From: Streptomyces tendae
GTDB lineage: Bacteria > Actinomycetota > Actinomycetes > Streptomycetales > Streptomycetaceae
Direction: 5' to 3'
NCBI RefSeq assembly: GCF_014650435.1
Contig: NZ_BMUY01000003.1
Location: 620,001-684,000, forward strand
DNA: 64,000 nt
Part shown: positions 61,469-64,000 of the stretch, in pieces
Numbering within the stretch: the stretch's first letter is position 1
Layout of the letters: every line of letters starts with the position of its first letter
Translations under genes and position numbers: made by a program
Notes under the pieces: model-generated
What the model was told of the DNA's origin: nothing
Databases searched by the model: none
What the model saw: the letters and a program-made list of their open reading frames with translations, nothing else

Positions 61469-61477
61469 TTCCGCTTC

Positions 61478-61493
61478 ATGTCACCAGTGTTAC
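61478..61493 (-). promoter_or_regulatory. Weak candidate GlnR box near nnaR
   Basis: On the minus strand GTAAC, six bases, then GACAT. The first half fits the gTnAc half-site of GlnR boxes; the second fits GaAAc at three of five positions. It precedes the narK/nnaR terminator, so its role in nnaR expression is uncertain. Confidence 0.25.
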
Positions 61494-61494
61494 G

Positions 61495-62853
61495 TCACAC
61501 CTCGGCATAGCTGAGCTGCGCTTCCGTCTTCGCCGCCGATGCCCCCGCCGCACCGCGCACGGCGGGCCGGCGAAGGTATACCGCCCATGTCACCACGATG
61601 CACACGGCGTAGAAGGCCAGGAAGGCGACGAAGGCACCGGTTCCCGATCCGGAGGACAGGAAGGACTGGCGGAAGGCGAGGTTGATCCCGACGCCGCCGA
61701 GGCCGCCCACCGCACCGATCAGCCCCATCGACGCACCGGACAGGCGTCGTCCGTGCCGCACGGCCTCCTCCCCCGTCAGGCCACGGGCCAGCGCCTTGGA
61801 GTGGAAGATGCCGGGAATCATCTTGAACGTCGAGCCGTTGCCGAGCCCGCTGAGCACGAACAGTGCCACGAACACGGTCACGAACAGCGCCAGCGACTTC
61901 TCCATGCTGGCCAGGACGAGCACCGCGGTGGCGGCGGCCATGGCGACGAAGTTCCACAGGGTGATCCTCGAACCGCCGTACCGGTCGGCGAGCCTGCCGC
62001 CCAGCGGCCGGACGAGGGAGCCGAGCAGCGGGCCGATGAACGTGAGGTACGCGGCCTGCAGCGGCGTCCGCCCGAACTGGGTGGTCAGCACCTGGCCGAA
62101 GGCGAAGCTGTAGCCGATGAACGAGCCGAAGGTGCCGACGTACAGCACCGACATGATCCAGGTGTGGGCGTCCTTGGCCGCGTCCTTGGCGGCTCCGGTG
62201 TCGTTCTTCACCGTGGTGAGGTTGTCCATGAAGCGCGCGGCGAGGACGGCGGCGACGAGGATCAGCGGGATGTAGACGCCGAGCAGCACCCGGGGTCCGC
62301 CGCTCGCCCCGATGATCGCGAGGGCGACGAGTTGGATGACCGGCACGCCGACGTTCCCGCCCCCGGCGTTGAGGCCCAGCGCCCACCCCTTCTCCCTGAG
62401 CGGGAAGAAGGCGTTGATGTTGGTCATGGACGAGGCGAAGTTGCCGCCTCCGATCCCGGCCAGCAGCCCGACCAGCAGGAAGGTCGAGAAGGACGTCCCG
62501 GGCTCCATCACCACGAAGGCCGCGACCGTCGGGACCAGGAGCAGGCTCGCCGAGACGATCGTCCAGTTGCGGCCGCCGAAGACCGCGACGGCGAAGGTGT
62601 ACGGCACCCGCACGACGGCACCGACCAGGGTCACCACGGACGTCAGCAGGAACTTGTCGGCCGGTGTCAGCCCGTACTCCGGGCCCATGAAGAGCACCAG
62701 CACGGACCACAGGGTCCAGACGGAGAACCCGATGTGCTCGGAGAGCACGGAGAAGAGCAGGTTCCGCCGGGCCGTTCGCCGACCCGTCTCCTTCCAGAAG
62801 GTCTCGTTCTCCGGATCCCAGTGCTCGATCCAGCGTCCGCCACGGGCTTTCAT
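61495..62853 (-). CDS. narK: Nitrate/nitrite transporter NarK
   Basis: Major facilitator of 452 residues that takes up nitrate or exports nitrite, with about 12 helices. The nitrate signatures are visible as GIGGGNFASSMTNINAFFPL in helix five and GLGNGSTFKMIP in helix eleven; both are the Gly/Asn-rich nitrate motifs. The start MKARGGRWIEH at 62853 has GGAGG five bases upstream; an ATG seven codons earlier is rejected. It is followed by a terminator and then its regulator nnaR. Confidence 0.93.
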   Translation of the reverse strand: MKARGGRWIEHWDPENETFWKETGRRTARRNLLFSVLSEHIGFSVWTLWSVLVLFMGPEYGLTPADKFLLTSVVTLVGAVVRVPYTFAVAVFGGRNWTIVSASLLLVPTVAAFVVMEPGTSFSTFLLVGLLAGIGGGNFASSMTNINAFFPLREKGWALGLNAGGGNVGVPVIQLVALAIIGASGGPRVLLGVYIPLILVAAVLAARFMDNLTTVKNDTGAAKDAAKDAHTWIMSVLYVGTFGSFIGYSFAFGQVLTTQFGRTPLQAAYLTFIGPLLGSLVRPLGGRLADRYGGSRITLWNFVAMAAATAVLVLASMEKSLALFVTVFVALFVLSGLGNGSTFKMIPGIFHSKALARGLTGEEAVRHGRRLSGASMGLIGAVGGLGGVGINLAFRQSFLSSGSGTGAFVAFLAFYAVCIVVTWAVYLRRPAVRGAAGASAAKTEAQLSYAEV

Positions 62854-62948
62854 CGCGCCTCCACGGTGCTCCACAGCTCGGTGGTGCCGACGCTAGGCAG
62901 GACGCGTTTCGCGCCGGTGGGGCTGTGGATGACCGGGAGGGAACGTTG

Positions 62949-62978
62949 CTCTCACCCGGCGCGGGGGCGGCGTGAGAG
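62949..62978. terminator. Hairpin after the Pro/Gln-rich membrane protein gene
   Basis: CTCTCAC (62949-62955) pairs with GTGAGAG (62972-62978), with further GC pairs inside, 11 bp past the stop on the minus strand. Confidence 0.6.
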
Positions 62979-62988
62979 ATCGTGCCGG

Positions 62989-63930
62989 TCAGCCCTGCGG
63001 GGGCTGGGGCTGCCAGTGCGGGTTCTGCTGCGGGTAGCCCTGCGGCGGGTACGGCTGCTGGGCCTGCGGCGGCCCGCCGTACGGCTGCTGCGGCTGGGCG
63101 TACGGCTGGGGGGCCTGCTGCGGCGGGTAGGGCTGCGGGTAGGGCTGCGACGCCTGCGGGGCCGCGTAGGGCTGCTGGGGCTGCGGGCCGGGCTGCGGCG
63201 CGTACGGCTGGGGGGCTTGCGGGGCCTGCGGCGGGCCGCCGTACGGCTGCTGCGGCGGCTGGGCGCCGTACGGGCCGGGGGCCGGCTGTCCGTAGCCGCC
63301 GGGCGCGGCGCCGAACGGGTTCCCGTGGCCCGGCAGCTGCCCGCCGGGCGGCAGGTACCGCACCCGCCCCGTCTCGTCGGCCACCGGCATGAACCCGGCC
63401 GCCTGCAGCCGGGCCGCGAACTTGGCGTTGCGCTTGCGGGTGACGAGGAAACCGAGGCCCAGGGCCACCATGAGGACCAGCCAGATGATCCCGGAGAGGA
63501 CGAAGTCGTCGGACGAGCCGCCCTCGCGGAAGGCGATGACCACACACGCGACGGTGCCGCCGAGCGCGCCGTAGCCCATGTTCTTCTGGGCGTTCTTGCC
63601 GGTGAGGTCGAAGTTGATCCGGGCCTTGAGGAGTTCGAAGGCGTCCGGCACGAGCGGCGGCAGCGACACGCCGTCGCCGGCGTTCGGGTACTGCCCCCAG
63701 TTCTGCGCGGCCCGGGTGCGGGCCTGCGGGCTCGGGTCGGGGACGAGCAGCATGGTGAGCGCGGCGTTGTTCCCCCCGCTCTGGCGCACGTCCGCGTACT
63801 CGTACCCGAACTGCTGGGCGACGAAGGCGAGCTTGGCGAGTTTCTTCACGGACGACATCCGGCTGGTGAGCTGGACCGGCTCCCCGCTCGCCATCAACTG
63901 CAGCATCTTCTGCGTCTGCCGCTTGCTCAT
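62989..63930 (-). CDS. Membrane protein with a proline/glutamine-rich tail
   Basis: A 313-residue protein. The N-terminal ~95 residues are a soluble domain (MSKRQTQKMLQLMASGEPVQ, then FGYEYADVRQSGGNNAALTM) not recognised by family. Two hydrophobic helices follow (about residues 117-133 and 143-163), then about 130 residues of Pro/Gln/Tyr/Gly repeats such as QPYGGPPQAPQAPQPYAPQ. The DNA of this tail is repetitive too. The start at 63930 has GGGGGAG nine bases upstream. No functional guess is safe. The remaining 70 bases of the window hold no gene. Confidence 0.75.
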   Translation of the reverse strand: MSKRQTQKMLQLMASGEPVQLTSRMSSVKKLAKLAFVAQQFGYEYADVRQSGGNNAALTMLLVPDPSPQARTRAAQNWGQYPNAGDGVSLPPLVPDAFELLKARINFDLTGKNAQKNMGYGALGGTVACVVIAFREGGSSDDFVLSGIIWLVLMVALGLGFLVTRKRNAKFAARLQAAGFMPVADETGRVRYLPPGGQLPGHGNPFGAAPGGYGQPAPGPYGAQPPQQPYGGPPQAPQAPQPYAPQPGPQPQQPYAAPQASQPYPQPYPPQQAPQPYAQPQQPYGGPPQAQQPYPPQGYPQQNPHWQPQPPQG

Positions 63931-64000
63931 CCCGCTGCTCCCCCTGACCGGCTCACGCCACCCTGTTCACTTCCGCAACCGGGGCAGTCTCGCACGGAGG

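Overview
The window is 64 kb of chromosomal DNA from a Streptomyces. Very high GC, dense GTG/TTG starts with GGAGG-type ribosome sites, four-base ATGA/GTGA gene overlaps, sporulation genes (ssgG, sigU/rsuA), DasR boxes and GC-rich perfect-stem terminators without U tracts all point there. From memory, the gene order follows the S. coelicolor SCO2901-SCO2960 core region; I could not check this against a database. It is core chromosome with small accessory patches, not an island: there is no integrase, IS element, prophage or CRISPR array.

Layout. 1-1010: the 3' end of bcp, a wrecked HNH endonuclease gene containing an inverted piece, and tRNA-Leu(TAG). 1-3 kb: rdgB, a lipoprotein and rph. 3-6.3 kb: the GlcNAc phosphotransferase genes nagF, nagE1 and nagE2 with three DasR sites. 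6.3-9.5 kb: an MBL-fold hydrolase and the protein-bound cysteine pathway cysM-cysO-mec, with a 31-codon Cys-ending leader peptide on a probable leaderless promoter. 9.6-14.9 kb: an amino acid permease, DUF2017, clpS and the NAD salvage pair pncB/pncA. 15-24.3 kb: a secreted M6 metalloprotease, two RDD proteins, ssgG, an FAD oxidase and a TPR protein. 24.3-30 kb: hpd with a divergent Lrp regulator, then a four-gene glycine-betaine-type ABC operon. 30-38 kb: a Lon-like protease, IclR, an SF2 helicase, an MFS pump, an EthD/MerR pair, tRNA-Cys, an aldo/keto reductase and an orphan SUKH-4 immunity protein.

38.4-44 kb holds a three-gene molybdenum hydroxylase operon. Its catalytic subunit lacks the usual family motifs and its iron-sulfur subunit has a very long disordered N-terminus. 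44.2-49.1 kb is an ABC sugar operon ending in a GH20 beta-N-acetylhexosaminidase, with a DasR-like box upstream, so it probably belongs to the same chitin/GlcNAc regulon as nagE. 49.2-54 kb: DUF3039, YqgE, murA, hupA and malic enzyme. At about 54.16-54.30 kb is a candidate structured small RNA with its own promoter and terminator. 54.3-64 kb: HelD, rsuA-sigU, a CGNR regulator, a DUF1772 protein, a tandem-repeat patch, nnaR (HemD-like/winged helix), narK and a proline/glutamine-rich membrane protein.

Main threads. Amino-sugar capture (nag genes, ABC sugar operon, hexosaminidase) feeds cell-wall and carbon metabolism. Cysteine is made on a sulfur-carrier protein under likely translational control. 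Nitrate uptake is paired with its regulator. The observations I rate highest are the candidate RNA at 54.16 kb, the divergent molybdenum hydroxylase, the cysteine leader, and the HNH pseudogene with its inversion.
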